The notes below the pieces were generated by a model, which was not told where the DNA came from, made no database searches, and worked only from the letters and a program-made list of their open reading frames with translations. The position numbers and the translations under genes were made by a program. Below, one piece after another: positions 1-5,462 of a DNA stretch of 7,162 nucleotides. The DNA is taken from the NCBI GenBank assembly GCA_029548585.1, contig JAKPNC010000102.1, forward strand, positions 1-7,162. Reading direction: 5' to 3'. Source of the DNA: a bacterium. GTDB taxonomy: Bacteria; Ratteibacteria; UBA8468; B48-G9; JAFGKM01. Positions within the stretch are counted from its first letter, which is position 1; the number at the start of each line of letters is the position of its first letter.

Positions 1-288
1 CCGGACTTTTCACTTCTCAGGGAAAATGAAGAGATAGCCGTCTCCAGGAAGCTTGCCGCCTTCCCGGCAGTCATAGACGGAGCGGTCCAGACGTACGGCG
101 TCCACCTGCTTGCAGAGTATCTTCTCGAGCTTTCAAGGTTGATACATTCCTACTACCAGAACCACAGGGTGGTCAACCCCGGGGAAAAGGAAGTGACGGA
201 TGCGCGCCTGGTATTGGTAAAGTCTGTATACGAGGTGTTTTCAAGATCCCTGGAACTTCTAAACATATCCCTGCCGGAGAGCATGTAA
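1..288 (+). CDS. argS: Arginyl-tRNA synthetase, C-terminal end (partial)
   Basis: This is the 3' end of the gene, open from the first base of the window to a TAA at 286-288 (95 residues). ArgS charges tRNA-Arg with arginine in the cytoplasm. The visible part is the all-helical DALR anticodon-binding domain that closes class I ArgS proteins. It shows the helix around LAAFPAVIDGA, the segment LLELSRLIHSYYQNHRVVN, and the typical ending DARLVLVKSVYEVF followed by LLNISLPESM, which matches the usual C-terminal pattern of ArgS (A-R-L-x-L-V, then L-L-x-I-x-x-P-E-x-M). The catalytic HIGH and KMSK regions lie outside the window. The gene converges on the minus-strand RNase HII-like gene, with only 11 nt between the two stop codons. 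A run of nine A bases (287-295) sits there, and I see no hairpin beside it. Confidence 0.9.
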   Translation, partial: PDFSLLRENEEIAVSRKLAAFPAVIDGAVQTYGVHLLAEYLLELSRLIHSYYQNHRVVNPGEKEVTDARLVLVKSVYEVFSRSLELLNISLPESM

Positions 289-299
289 AAAAAAACGGG

Positions 300-1190
300 C
301 TATTTAAACCTGAAAAGGCAGTCTTCCGGCAAGTCTCCCTGTCCGGTTTTTTCCATAATTCTGCGGGTCTTCCTGTCATGGTACCCGGAAATATCTTCAT
401 TTATTCCCAGGCATTTTCTTATGCTCAGCATCGATATCTCGCGTATGTATTTTCCTGCTATAGATGATAATGCGGCCGGAAAAGACCTTTTCTCCACGTC
501 CATCAAGAAACCCAGCCTGGTTTTTTCTCCATCTTTCTCAAGCAGGTATACGGACTCTGCGTCCCTCTCACAGAGTATTTCTGCGGAGTATCCTTTCATT
601 CCTGCTTTCATGTAAGGCAGGTAGAACTTGAGTCCTCCTATCTTTCCCGCCTCAACCCAAAGACCGTCCTTTTCTTCCGTTTCTTCAATTATCCGGCAGA
701 ATGAAAGGAAATCGAGAAGAAGTTTTGTTTCTGACAGTGTAAAACGGTTATACTCCCTGGGGCAGATGAATACCGACCGGAGATCCTCAATAACCACTCT
801 GTTAAGGTCGGCCCATTGAAGAAATTTTTCAGATCTTGCGGCGGCTTTGGCGGGGTTTGCCCACGGGAAGTTTTCAGGTATGTCCCCTGTACAGATATTC
901 CTGCCCGATGAGCATGCGGAAAAGCGGCAGAATTCCTTTAATATCTCCCGCGGTCCGGAGGGCATCATCCTTTTCAGAAGAAAGAAGATGGATATGGCCG
1001 CCTCTTCGACCAGGGCGAAGTTCCTGCTGCTCCTGGAGTTGAAGAATATCTTGCTGTCAGAGATGTCGCCGAACCAGCTTGTTTCTTCATTCCCAAACCT
1101 GACAATTGTACCGGTGACTGTTAACGGTCCCATGAACGGGCCAAGCCCGTTCTCGTCTATTCCAAGGATTCTTTTTCCCCGGCCAGGCAT
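300..1190 (-). CDS. Divergent ribonuclease HII-like protein
   Basis: A 296-residue protein with an RNase HII-type RNase H fold. Family motifs seen in order are: IDENGLGPFMGPLTVTG at residues 11-27, matching the DEAGRGPLAGP motif with D12 and E13; SDSK at 44-47, matching the family's DSKKLS; a hydrophobic strand ending in E180 (LWVEAGKIGG), where the third carboxylate is expected; FLMDVEKRS with D231, followed by PAALSSIAGKYIREISM, which matches the AASI-AK-x-x-RD-x-x-M helix; and a C-terminal GYHDRKT at 269-275. True RNase HII cuts RNA/DNA hybrids at ribonucleotides in DNA. Here the GRG substrate loop is GLG, the third acid is Glu rather than Asp, and the stretch between the first and last acids is about 100 residues longer than normal. 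Nuclease activity is plausible but the substrate may differ. The ATG at 1188-1190 follows a purine-rich leader (GGGGGTAAGAAGAG). It lies 32 nt downstream of the TauE/SafE gene and is probably co-transcribed with it. Confidence 0.75.
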   Translation of the reverse strand: MPGRGKRILGIDENGLGPFMGPLTVTGTIVRFGNEETSWFGDISDSKIFFNSRSSRNFALVEEAAISIFFLLKRMMPSGPREILKEFCRFSACSSGRNICTGDIPENFPWANPAKAAARSEKFLQWADLNRVVIEDLRSVFICPREYNRFTLSETKLLLDFLSFCRIIEETEEKDGLWVEAGKIGGLKFYLPYMKAGMKGYSAEILCERDAESVYLLEKDGEKTRLGFLMDVEKRSFPAALSSIAGKYIREISMLSIRKCLGINEDISGYHDRKTRRIMEKTGQGDLPEDCLFRFK

Positions 1191-1222
1191 TCTCTTCTTA
1201 CCCCCGTTTTTTTGCTTGTGGC

Positions 1223-1969
1223 CTACCTGAAAAGAATCGAAAACCCGCTAAGCACAAGTATGATGGCAAAGACCTTCCTGAGGGTTTCCCTCGATGTTCT
1301 TATGCTCATCCTTGCGCCCAGGGGGGCGGCCGCCATGGAGCCTGCCGCTAAAAGCATTGCCGCCCTGAAATCAACCAGCCCCCTTGCCATGTATCCTATA
1401 CCCCCCGATAGAGAATTGAAGAATATGATCAGAAGGGCGGTTCCTATGCATGCGTGCATAGGGATCTTGAGAAAAAGATAGAAAAGAGGGATTATCAGTA
1501 CAGCCCCACCGACTCCGCACAGCCCGGAGACAAAACCGGCGAAAGCCCCTATGGCAATGGCCGCAGGCAGGTTATACCTGCTTCCGTCGCTGTCGCATGC
1601 CGTGGGGGATTCCTTCTGGAAGAACATCTTGATGCCAAGGATAATGGTTACAAGAATAAACGAATACCTGACCAGGTTGTCGGGCAGACGGCTTGCAAGA
1701 TATACGCCAGCCTGGGCTCCTGCTATTCCGAAGGGAATGATAAGGAAGGCGAGCCGGGTGTTAATGTGCTTGTTCCTGCCGTAATTTATAAGCCCTGAAA
1801 CCGAAGTGAATATGATAGTCACAAGGCTCGTGCCTACGGCCTGCTTCATGGGCATGTTGAAAACCCGCACGGTGACAGGTATCAGTATCGCCCCCCCGCC
1901 CATGCCGAACATACCGCACAGAAAACCCGTAACAAGCCCCGCAAAAAGCCCCTGCAGAACAATTATCAT
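1223..1969 (-). CDS. TauE/SafE family membrane permease
   Basis: A polytopic inner-membrane protein of about 248 residues in the TauE/SafE (sulfite exporter-like) family, whose members move sulfonates, sulfite or related small anions. The two-fold family repeat is plain: GLVTGFLCGMFGMGGGAILIP near the N-terminus and GFVSGLCGVGGAVLIIPL in the middle, each followed by a conserved P-M-x-x-A-x-G-T motif (MPMKQAVGTSL and IPMHACIGTALL). About eight hydrophobic segments are present, and a short charged loop (QKESPTACDSDGSR) separates the halves. The reading frame is open to an ATG at 2008, but I start at the ATG at 1967-1969. A GGAGG (1974-1978) lies 4 nt before it, and the first membrane segment then begins almost at once, as in most family members. 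The adjacent ATG at 1970-1972 is too close to the GGAGG. Substrate cannot be inferred, and the RNase HII-like gene downstream gives no clue. Confidence 0.85.
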   Translation of the reverse strand: MIIVLQGLFAGLVTGFLCGMFGMGGGAILIPVTVRVFNMPMKQAVGTSLVTIIFTSVSGLINYGRNKHINTRLAFLIIPFGIAGAQAGVYLASRLPDNLVRYSFILVTIILGIKMFFQKESPTACDSDGSRYNLPAAIAIGAFAGFVSGLCGVGGAVLIIPLFYLFLKIPMHACIGTALLIIFFNSLSGGIGYMARGLVDFRAAMLLAAGSMAAAPLGARMSIRTSRETLRKVFAIILVLSGFSILFR

Positions 1970-1973
1970 CATG

Positions 1974-1978
1974 CCTCC
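1974..1978 (-). promoter_or_regulatory. Shine-Dalgarno GGAGG deciding the TauE/SafE start
   Basis: A perfect GGAGG on the minus strand lies 4 nt upstream of the ATG at 1967-1969. The alternative upstream ATG at 2006-2008 has only an imperfect GGGATGG before it and would add a 13-residue extension not typical of the family. Confidence 0.5.
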
Positions 1979-2044
1979 GGTTGTAAAAAACACCGGAAAG
2001 GGTAACATTTATACCATCCCGGGTCAAAATTAAGAGTAATATTT

Positions 2045-2120
2045 TGTCACCCTGAGATGTACCGGCCCAGGGTCTCCACCCCTTCATCTCCATCCTCCAT
2101 AGAGGAGAGGGGGAAAAGAG
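2045..2120. repeat. Possible dispersed intergenic repeat unit
   Basis: A GC-rich, purine/pyrimidine-skewed block sits between the nucleotidyltransferase and TauE/SafE genes. It starts TGTCACCCTGAG, contains the inverted pair ACCCTG (2049-2054) and CAGGGT (2068-2073), then runs through a polypyrimidine stretch into TCCTC-CATA-GAGGA (a 5-bp stem) and GAGGGGGAAAAG. Its style recalls the TGTCACCCTGAG and CCCTCTCC/GGAGAGGG intergenic repeats scattered through many bacterial genomes. That resemblance is from memory, and only one copy is visible here. Confidence 0.3.
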
Positions 2121-2152
2121 AGATGCTTAATGGAATCGTCTCATGAAAATCG

Positions 2153-2166
2153 TCGGAATATTCCGA
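2153..2166. repeat. Perfect 14-bp palindrome
   Basis: TCGGAATATTCCGA is an exact palindrome, about 54 nt past the stop of the nucleotidyltransferase gene. On the minus strand it can fold as a 5-bp stem with a 4-nt loop and is followed by CGATTTT, so a weak terminator is possible. An operator site is the other reading. A single 14-bp palindrome could arise by chance in a window of this size. Confidence 0.4.
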
Positions 2167-2181
2167 AGTAGATGGTGCAAT

Positions 2182-2198
2182 TATCAAAGGTTTTGATA
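2182..2198. repeat. Perfect 7-bp inverted repeat with 3-nt loop
   Basis: TATCAAAGGTTTTGATA pairs TATCAAA with TTTGATA around GGT. It starts 22 nt from the stop of the nucleotidyltransferase gene on the minus strand. It is AT-rich with no T-run after it on the minus strand, so it is a poor intrinsic terminator. Its centre is about 30 bp, or three helical turns, from the centre of the 2153-2166 palindrome. Confidence 0.4.
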
Positions 2199-2219
2199 TT
2201 AACCGCTTATATCTGAATT

Positions 2220-3317
2220 TCACGGTACACGGGAAGGAAAACTTAACTTTATGTAGTTTTCCCTGAACCATGACGCTGCCGAAGAGATGCCTTCCCATGA
2301 ATACCTGAGAAACGAAACCAGCAGGTTGACGTTTCCTTTCTTTCCGTACCTCTTCTCCAGGTACCTTTTGGATGGGAAGACCATGTAAACTGTCAGGCGG
2401 AGTTTCCTTACTGTCCTCATCCCGAAAGAAAGCTTGCCCATGTTGGATTTGCTTCTCGAAGGACTTTGAAGCAGGGTGAAACGGGCTCTCTCGACCGGTC
2501 CCGGAATAAAAGAGAAGAGCATTTCCATTACCTCAGCCGGAAAAGGTATGTCGAGGATTTCGGCTCCCCTTTTGAAGGCCATCCTTACGGGCATCCAGAG
2601 ATTATCCTTTTCCACCTTTGAGACGAAAGATTCCCAGTTTATCTTCTTTCCCATCAGGCATATCACCTGTCTTATATCGCATAAGCTTATCGCACATGGA
2701 GCCGGGATATGGCTGAACGCATGCAGGGCAAGGTGTATGAGGATATCTTCCGGAGAAAGCCCCCTGGTCCTCATGCCGTATATTTCGTACTCTGCCGAAT
2801 CTCTGAGCAGAAGATAAGGAGAGGGCCTGTCAAGGTAAGGGCATGGTCCCAACCGGTAATGGCATTCCACCATGACAGGCAGTCTTCCCTTTTTTGAAAA
2901 GCCCGCGTTTTTTCTTGCCTGCACGAGGCCCTGCCTGGGTTCTATATTCTCTTCGAAACCCATTTTTGAAAGGATTCTGCCAGCCCTTTCAATGTCCTGT
3001 TTCCTTACCAGCAGGTCTATATCGGAAAAAGGCCTGGTTCCCGGAGGATAGAGGATTTCCATCATAAGGCCTTTCAGAAGAAGAAACTGAATCCCGTTTT
3101 CCCTGAAATTAACATTTATGCGTTTGAACTCCTCCGACATAAAGGCATTGCTGACAAGGATTTTCATCCTTGCCTTTCTTGTTTTTTCCGCCGTATCTTC
3201 TCCCTGCGGGAATTCCACCCCGGCTTCCCTTGAAAAGTATTCAAGCAGGGGGAGGTATGTTTCACTCCCTCCGAGAAGCTCGTTAATCCTGGAATGCATT
3301 AATAAGATGTCGACCAT
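2220..3317 (-). CDS. NTP_transf_5-type nucleotidyltransferase family protein
   Basis: A soluble 365-residue protein with the nucleotidyltransferase fold typical of the uncharacterised NTP_transf_5 (PF14907) family. Core signatures are the LLLKG stretch (residues 79-83, with K82 and G83), RPFSDIDLLV at 95-104 with the metal-binding pair D99/D101, a third acidic position in VECHYRL (E151 and H153), and the helical follow-on LIHLALHAFSH with CDIRQVI (D214). Family members probably transfer a nucleotide or related group, but their substrates are mostly unknown. They turn up in exopolysaccharide and peptide-modification (for example some lasso peptide) clusters, often beside HprK-like kinases. It is the last gene of the ABC exporter operon. 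The ATG at 3315-3317 lies 5 nt after the permease stop and has no recognisable Shine-Dalgarno, so translation is probably coupled. A second in-frame ATG at 3297-3299 also lacks one. The basic C-terminus after residue 290 matches nothing I recognise. Confidence 0.75.
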   Translation of the reverse strand: MVDILLMHSRINELLGGSETYLPLLEYFSREAGVEFPQGEDTAEKTRKARMKILVSNAFMSEEFKRINVNFRENGIQFLLLKGLMMEILYPPGTRPFSDIDLLVRKQDIERAGRILSKMGFEENIEPRQGLVQARKNAGFSKKGRLPVMVECHYRLGPCPYLDRPSPYLLLRDSAEYEIYGMRTRGLSPEDILIHLALHAFSHIPAPCAISLCDIRQVICLMGKKINWESFVSKVEKDNLWMPVRMAFKRGAEILDIPFPAEVMEMLFSFIPGPVERARFTLLQSPSRSKSNMGKLSFGMRTVRKLRLTVYMVFPSKRYLEKRYGKKGNVNLLVSFLRYSWEGISSAASWFRENYIKLSFPSRVP

Positions 3318-3322
3318 GTTTT

Positions 3323-4126
3323 TCAGAATTGTGTAAGGGTTCCGTCTTTCTTTGCTTTCCTGACTGCCAGGGAGAAGAGAAGGAAACCCAGTGGAAGGAG
3401 AAGCGCCGAGAGGAACGCGAGAATCCTTATTTCATCTGAGATCCCTGAGACCGGAGAACCGGCAAGAAGGGATTTCCTTATACCTTCAAGGCTGTGAGTA
3501 AGGGGTATCCACCTTGAAACGTTCTGCAGCCATACCGGCATGATTGAAACAGGGTAGACGACACCTCCCAGGAGGCCGGAAAGAGAGCTGAAGAGCCACA
3601 TTACGGGATCTCCTTTCTTGAAAACGAGAGTGAAACTTGCAGATATGATCCCCATGCCTGCAAAACAGAGAACCGTGAGAAGCGTTATAATGAGGGTTCC
3701 TGCAATGTTTGGATTTACGAACTTTACCTTGAAGAAGATTACTCCGGCCGCCAGGTACAGGAGAACGTTTACCGCACCCCTGATAAAAGGGAAAACGGAT
3801 GCCGAAAGGAGTATGGCGGGCAGGTCTGTCTGGGTTGACAGGAGGGCTTCAAGGGTGCCGCTTGTCTGTGCCGTGGATATGATGGAGGCAAAGGAGTACA
3901 GGGATATCATCAGGTACGAGGAGAAAGCTATGCCTACCAGGACAAAGGGGAAATAACTGCCCCCGTAAGGGACCAGTTGCTCTATGGATTGCCCTTCTAT
4001 AAGCCGGGAAACGAAAAAGAAGGTCAGGAGCGGGAAAATTATGCCCGCTATTTCTCCTATGAAGGCGAGTTTGTAGCTCAGCATTTCCCTCAGGTCCCTT
4101 TTAAGAAAAGCCGCCATTTTATCCAT
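3323..4126 (-). CDS. ABC-2 type transporter permease
   Basis: A 267-residue inner-membrane protein with six predicted membrane segments: about residues 20-41, 58-83, 104-132, 140-169, 176-200 and 234-256. The cytoplasmic N-terminus (MDKMAAFLKRDLREMLSYK) resembles the amphipathic connecting helix of ABC-2 exporters. Two family landmarks are present: SGTLEALLSTQ (89-99), and YPVSIMPVWLQ running into PLTHSLEGIR, which corresponds to the conserved segment between TM5 and TM6. It pairs with the ATPase encoded just upstream to form an exporter, probably a dimer of each. Its ATG overlaps the ATPase stop as TAATG (4124-4128), and AGGTGA lies 3 nt before the ATG. The nucleotidyltransferase gene follows 5 nt later. 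The cargo cannot be read from the sequence. The divergent radical SAM gene makes a modified peptide or small metabolite plausible. Confidence 0.88.
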   Translation of the reverse strand: MDKMAAFLKRDLREMLSYKLAFIGEIAGIIFPLLTFFFVSRLIEGQSIEQLVPYGGSYFPFVLVGIAFSSYLMISLYSFASIISTAQTSGTLEALLSTQTDLPAILLSASVFPFIRGAVNVLLYLAAGVIFFKVKFVNPNIAGTLIITLLTVLCFAGMGIISASFTLVFKKGDPVMWLFSSLSGLLGGVVYPVSIMPVWLQNVSRWIPLTHSLEGIRKSLLAGSPVSGISDEIRILAFLSALLLPLGFLLFSLAVRKAKKDGTLTQF

Positions 4127-5130
4127 TATTCACCTGTCAGCATGTCGAATGCCTCTTCGAGCGTTTTCTCTACCGGCGTGCATGAAACAACATGGTACCC
4201 TGCCGCAGAGAAGTCTCTCACGATCAAAGATATGCCCTCTCCTTTGTTCGCGGGTTCAGCCAGGACCCTTATTTCCCCGCCGTTTTCCGAGATCTCCGGT
4301 TTCACGTACCCTTTTCCTGCGCAAAAACCCATTACGTTATCGATATCCCCTGTCTCTTTTTTCAGCAGCCGGATCTCGATCCTTCCGTCAGAAGGAATCA
4401 ACGCCTTTATTCGGCAGGGTTTATCGCACGCGAGTATTTTGCCCCTGTGAAGTATCGCTATACGACTGCAAATCTCTTCAGCTTCGTGGAGATTGTGGGT
4501 GGAAAGACATACCGTTTTGCCACGGCGCGCAACAAGCTCTTCCCTGACGAAATCCCTCATATTTCTTGCCGCAGAAGGATCGAGGCTCCGCGTGGGTTCG
4601 TCCATGAGGAGAATTTCCGGGTCGGGCAGAAGGCTCCTTGCAATGGCCAGCCTCTGCTTCATCCCTGCGGAATAATCTTTAAACATCCTGTCCGCATCCC
4701 GGGACAGTCCCGTGATGCCAAGGACGTTTTCTATCCTTTCAGGCGCCATGCGCCTGCCGATATTGTTCAGGGAAGAGAAAAAATCGAGGTTCTGCCTTCC
4801 TGTCAGCCTCCAGTAAAAACTTCTTTCCTCGCTGACCACGAAACCCATGGAACGGCGGACCTGTGCGGGCTTTTTTTCCACGTCGTACCCGTTGACCATG
4901 ACCCTTCCCTTGTCAGGGAGAACAAGAGTCGCCAGTATTTTCAGCAGGGTCGTCTTTCCCGCCCCGTTGGGCCCGAGCAGGCCGAAAAGTTCCCCCTTGC
5001 CTATGGAAAGAGAAACGCCTTCCAGCGCAACCATCTTTTCCTGCAGGAAAGGGTGTAATATGAGGTCTCTGTACCTCTTTACAAGGGGATACTTTTTTGA
5101 AAGTCCCGAAATCTCTATCGCCGGTCTCAT
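4126..5130 (-). CDS. ABC transporter ATP-binding protein, ABC-2 exporter type
   Basis: A 334-residue cytoplasmic ATPase that powers the ABC-2 permease encoded next. Motifs in order are: Walker A GPNGAGKTT (53-61); signature YSAGMKQR (153-160, in place of LSGGQ); Walker B ILLMDEPT with catalytic E178; D-loop SLDP (182-185); and switch histidine H212 in STHNLHEAE. The Q-loop region reads VVSEERSFYWRLTGRQNL and has no glutamine at the expected spot, as in NatA/CcmA-like exporters that carry Glu there. After about residue 240 there is an extra domain of about 90 residues, common in ABC-2 ATPases of the drug, lantibiotic or Nod-factor export type. An N-terminal insertion (LVKRYRDLILHPFLQEK) precedes the first strand. 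It is the first gene of a three-gene minus-strand operon, read from a promoter at 5156-5184. An AAAGGAGA lies about 12 nt before the ATG at 5128-5130, a long but workable spacing. Confidence 0.92.
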   Translation of the reverse strand: MRPAIEISGLSKKYPLVKRYRDLILHPFLQEKMVALEGVSLSIGKGELFGLLGPNGAGKTTLLKILATLVLPDKGRVMVNGYDVEKKPAQVRRSMGFVVSEERSFYWRLTGRQNLDFFSSLNNIGRRMAPERIENVLGITGLSRDADRMFKDYSAGMKQRLAIARSLLPDPEILLMDEPTRSLDPSAARNMRDFVREELVARRGKTVCLSTHNLHEAEEICSRIAILHRGKILACDKPCRIKALIPSDGRIEIRLLKKETGDIDNVMGFCAGKGYVKPEISENGGEIRVLAEPANKGEGISLIVRDFSAAGYHVVSCTPVEKTLEEAFDMLTGE

Positions 5131-5155
5131 TTATTCTTCTATTCTCCTTTGAAAA

Positions 5156-5184
5156 AGTATATCTGATATCCTGACTCAGGTCAA
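5156..5184 (-). promoter_or_regulatory. Sigma-70 type promoter of the ABC exporter operon
   Basis: On the minus strand TTGACC (5179-5184) is followed, after exactly 17 nt, by TATACT (5156-5161), which matches the sigma-70 consensus at five of six bases in each box. Transcription should begin near 5149, giving a leader of about 19 nt that contains the AAGGAGA. The spacer carries an 11-bp inverted repeat, CCTGA-C-TCAGG (5170-5180), overlapping the -35 box, and GATATC (5165-5170). A repressor could bind there, but the repeat is short. Confidence 0.65.
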
Positions 5185-5357
5185 CCCATGCTGAAAGCAC
5201 GGTATAAGGAATTTAATGTTAAAACCATTGATAGATATAGGTTTAGCAAGCAATTCTCTGACATGATTACAAACTTGCCTGTTTCGCAGACTTTTTCTCT
5301 CCCTTGGGCAGAGGAGAAAAATAATCTGAAATAAATATTTTCAGAATTTAAAGGCAT
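5181..5357 (-). CDS. Possible small ORF, 58 codons, unproven
   Basis: An ATG-to-TGA frame on the minus strand, upstream of the ABC operon, with AAAGG 4 nt before the ATG (5355-5357). The peptide starts MPLNSENIYFRLFFSS, has two cysteines (positions 24 and 36) and a hydrophobic C-terminal half (NCLLNLYLSMVLTLNSLY). A perfect TTGACA lies just upstream (plus-strand TGTCAA at 5375-5380), but no good -10 box follows it. The frame overlaps the opposite-strand small ORF at 5188-5334 and the inverted repeats at 5292-5366, and its last codons run into the -35 box of the exporter promoter. It matches no family I know. It is listed because a precursor peptide would be expected near a SPASM enzyme. Confidence 0.18.
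   Translation of the reverse strand: MPLNSENIYFRLFFSSAQGREKVCETGKFVIMSENCLLNLYLSMVLTLNSLYRAFSMG
5188..5334 (+). CDS. Possible small ORF, 48 codons, unproven
   Basis: An ATG-to-TAA frame on the plus strand between the two divergent promoters. The peptide starts MLKARYKEFNVKTIDRYRF and ends LPWAEEKNNLK; it is charged, has no cysteine and no membrane segment. Only a weak AGG lies 7 nt before the ATG, and I see no plus-strand promoter in front of it. A small hairpin (5350-5366) sits 15 nt past the stop. A frame of this length is not improbable by chance. It could be a leader-rich peptide substrate for the radical SAM enzyme, but nothing in the sequence demands that. Confidence 0.15.
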   Translation: MLKARYKEFNVKTIDRYRFSKQFSDMITNLPVSQTFSLPWAEEKNNLK

Positions 5358-5366
5358 AACGCCTTT
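5292..5366. repeat. Three tandem inverted repeats in the divergent intergenic region
   Basis: The gap between the divergent operons (5131-5462, 332 nt, clearly AT-rich) has no convincing gene. Besides the two promoters it holds three successive perfect stems: TTTTTCTC/GAGAAAAA (5292-5299 with 5314-5321), TCTGAAA/TTTCAGA (5325-5331 with 5339-5345, 7-nt loop), and AAAGGC/GCCTTT (5350-5355 with 5361-5366, 5-nt loop). Two weaker 5-bp pairs lie upstream: AAACC/GGTTT at 5222-5226 with 5240-5244, and GCAAG/CTTGC at 5246-5250 with 5274-5278. The region could be a small structured RNA, a set of protein-binding sites, or chance pairing in AT-rich DNA. None has a proper T-tract for termination. Confidence 0.4.
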
Positions 5367-5405
5367 CTTATGTTTGTCAATTTCTGGCCGACGATTCTTA
5401 CTTAC

Positions 5406-5434
5406 TTGTATCTTCTGCCTCTTTCCTGTATAAT
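5406..5434 (+). promoter_or_regulatory. Sigma-70 type promoter of the radical SAM gene
   Basis: TTGTAT (5406-5411), a 17-nt spacer and a consensus TATAAT (5429-5434) lie just upstream of the radical SAM gene. The -35 matches weakly (TTG only) but the -10 is perfect. Transcription would start near 5441, giving a leader of about 22 nt that carries the GAGGG Shine-Dalgarno at 5452-5456. Confidence 0.65.
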
Positions 5435-5462
5435 CTAACTGCTTGCAGGTTGAGGGATTTCA

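Noticed and set aside
286..300. Run of nine A bases between the convergent argS and RNase HII-like genes, considered as a terminator
   Set aside because: It would be a T-run on the minus strand, but no GC-rich hairpin precedes it.
1761..2093. Minus-strand frame of 110 codons crossing the start of the TauE/SafE gene
   Set aside because: Most of it is an out-of-frame reading of the permease; its C-terminal part is Arg/His-rich with no recognisable domain.
2047..2298. Minus-strand frame of 83 codons running from the end of the nucleotidyltransferase gene into the intergenic gap
   Set aside because: It is out of frame with the real gene at its start, and its tail is simply the repeat-like DNA read as codons.
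4192..5058. Plus-strand open frame (288 codons) opposite the ABC ATPase
   Set aside because: Antisense shadow of an ATPase with intact Walker and signature motifs; its translation shows no domain pattern.
4913..5200. Minus-strand frame of 95 codons beginning upstream of the ABC ATPase
   Set aside because: It overlaps the ATPase in another frame, and its start lies upstream of the predicted transcription start.
5131..5462. CRISPR, tRNA or riboswitch in the long intergenic region
   Set aside because: No regular direct repeats, cloverleaf or known riboswitch core is visible; only short inverted repeats and promoters.
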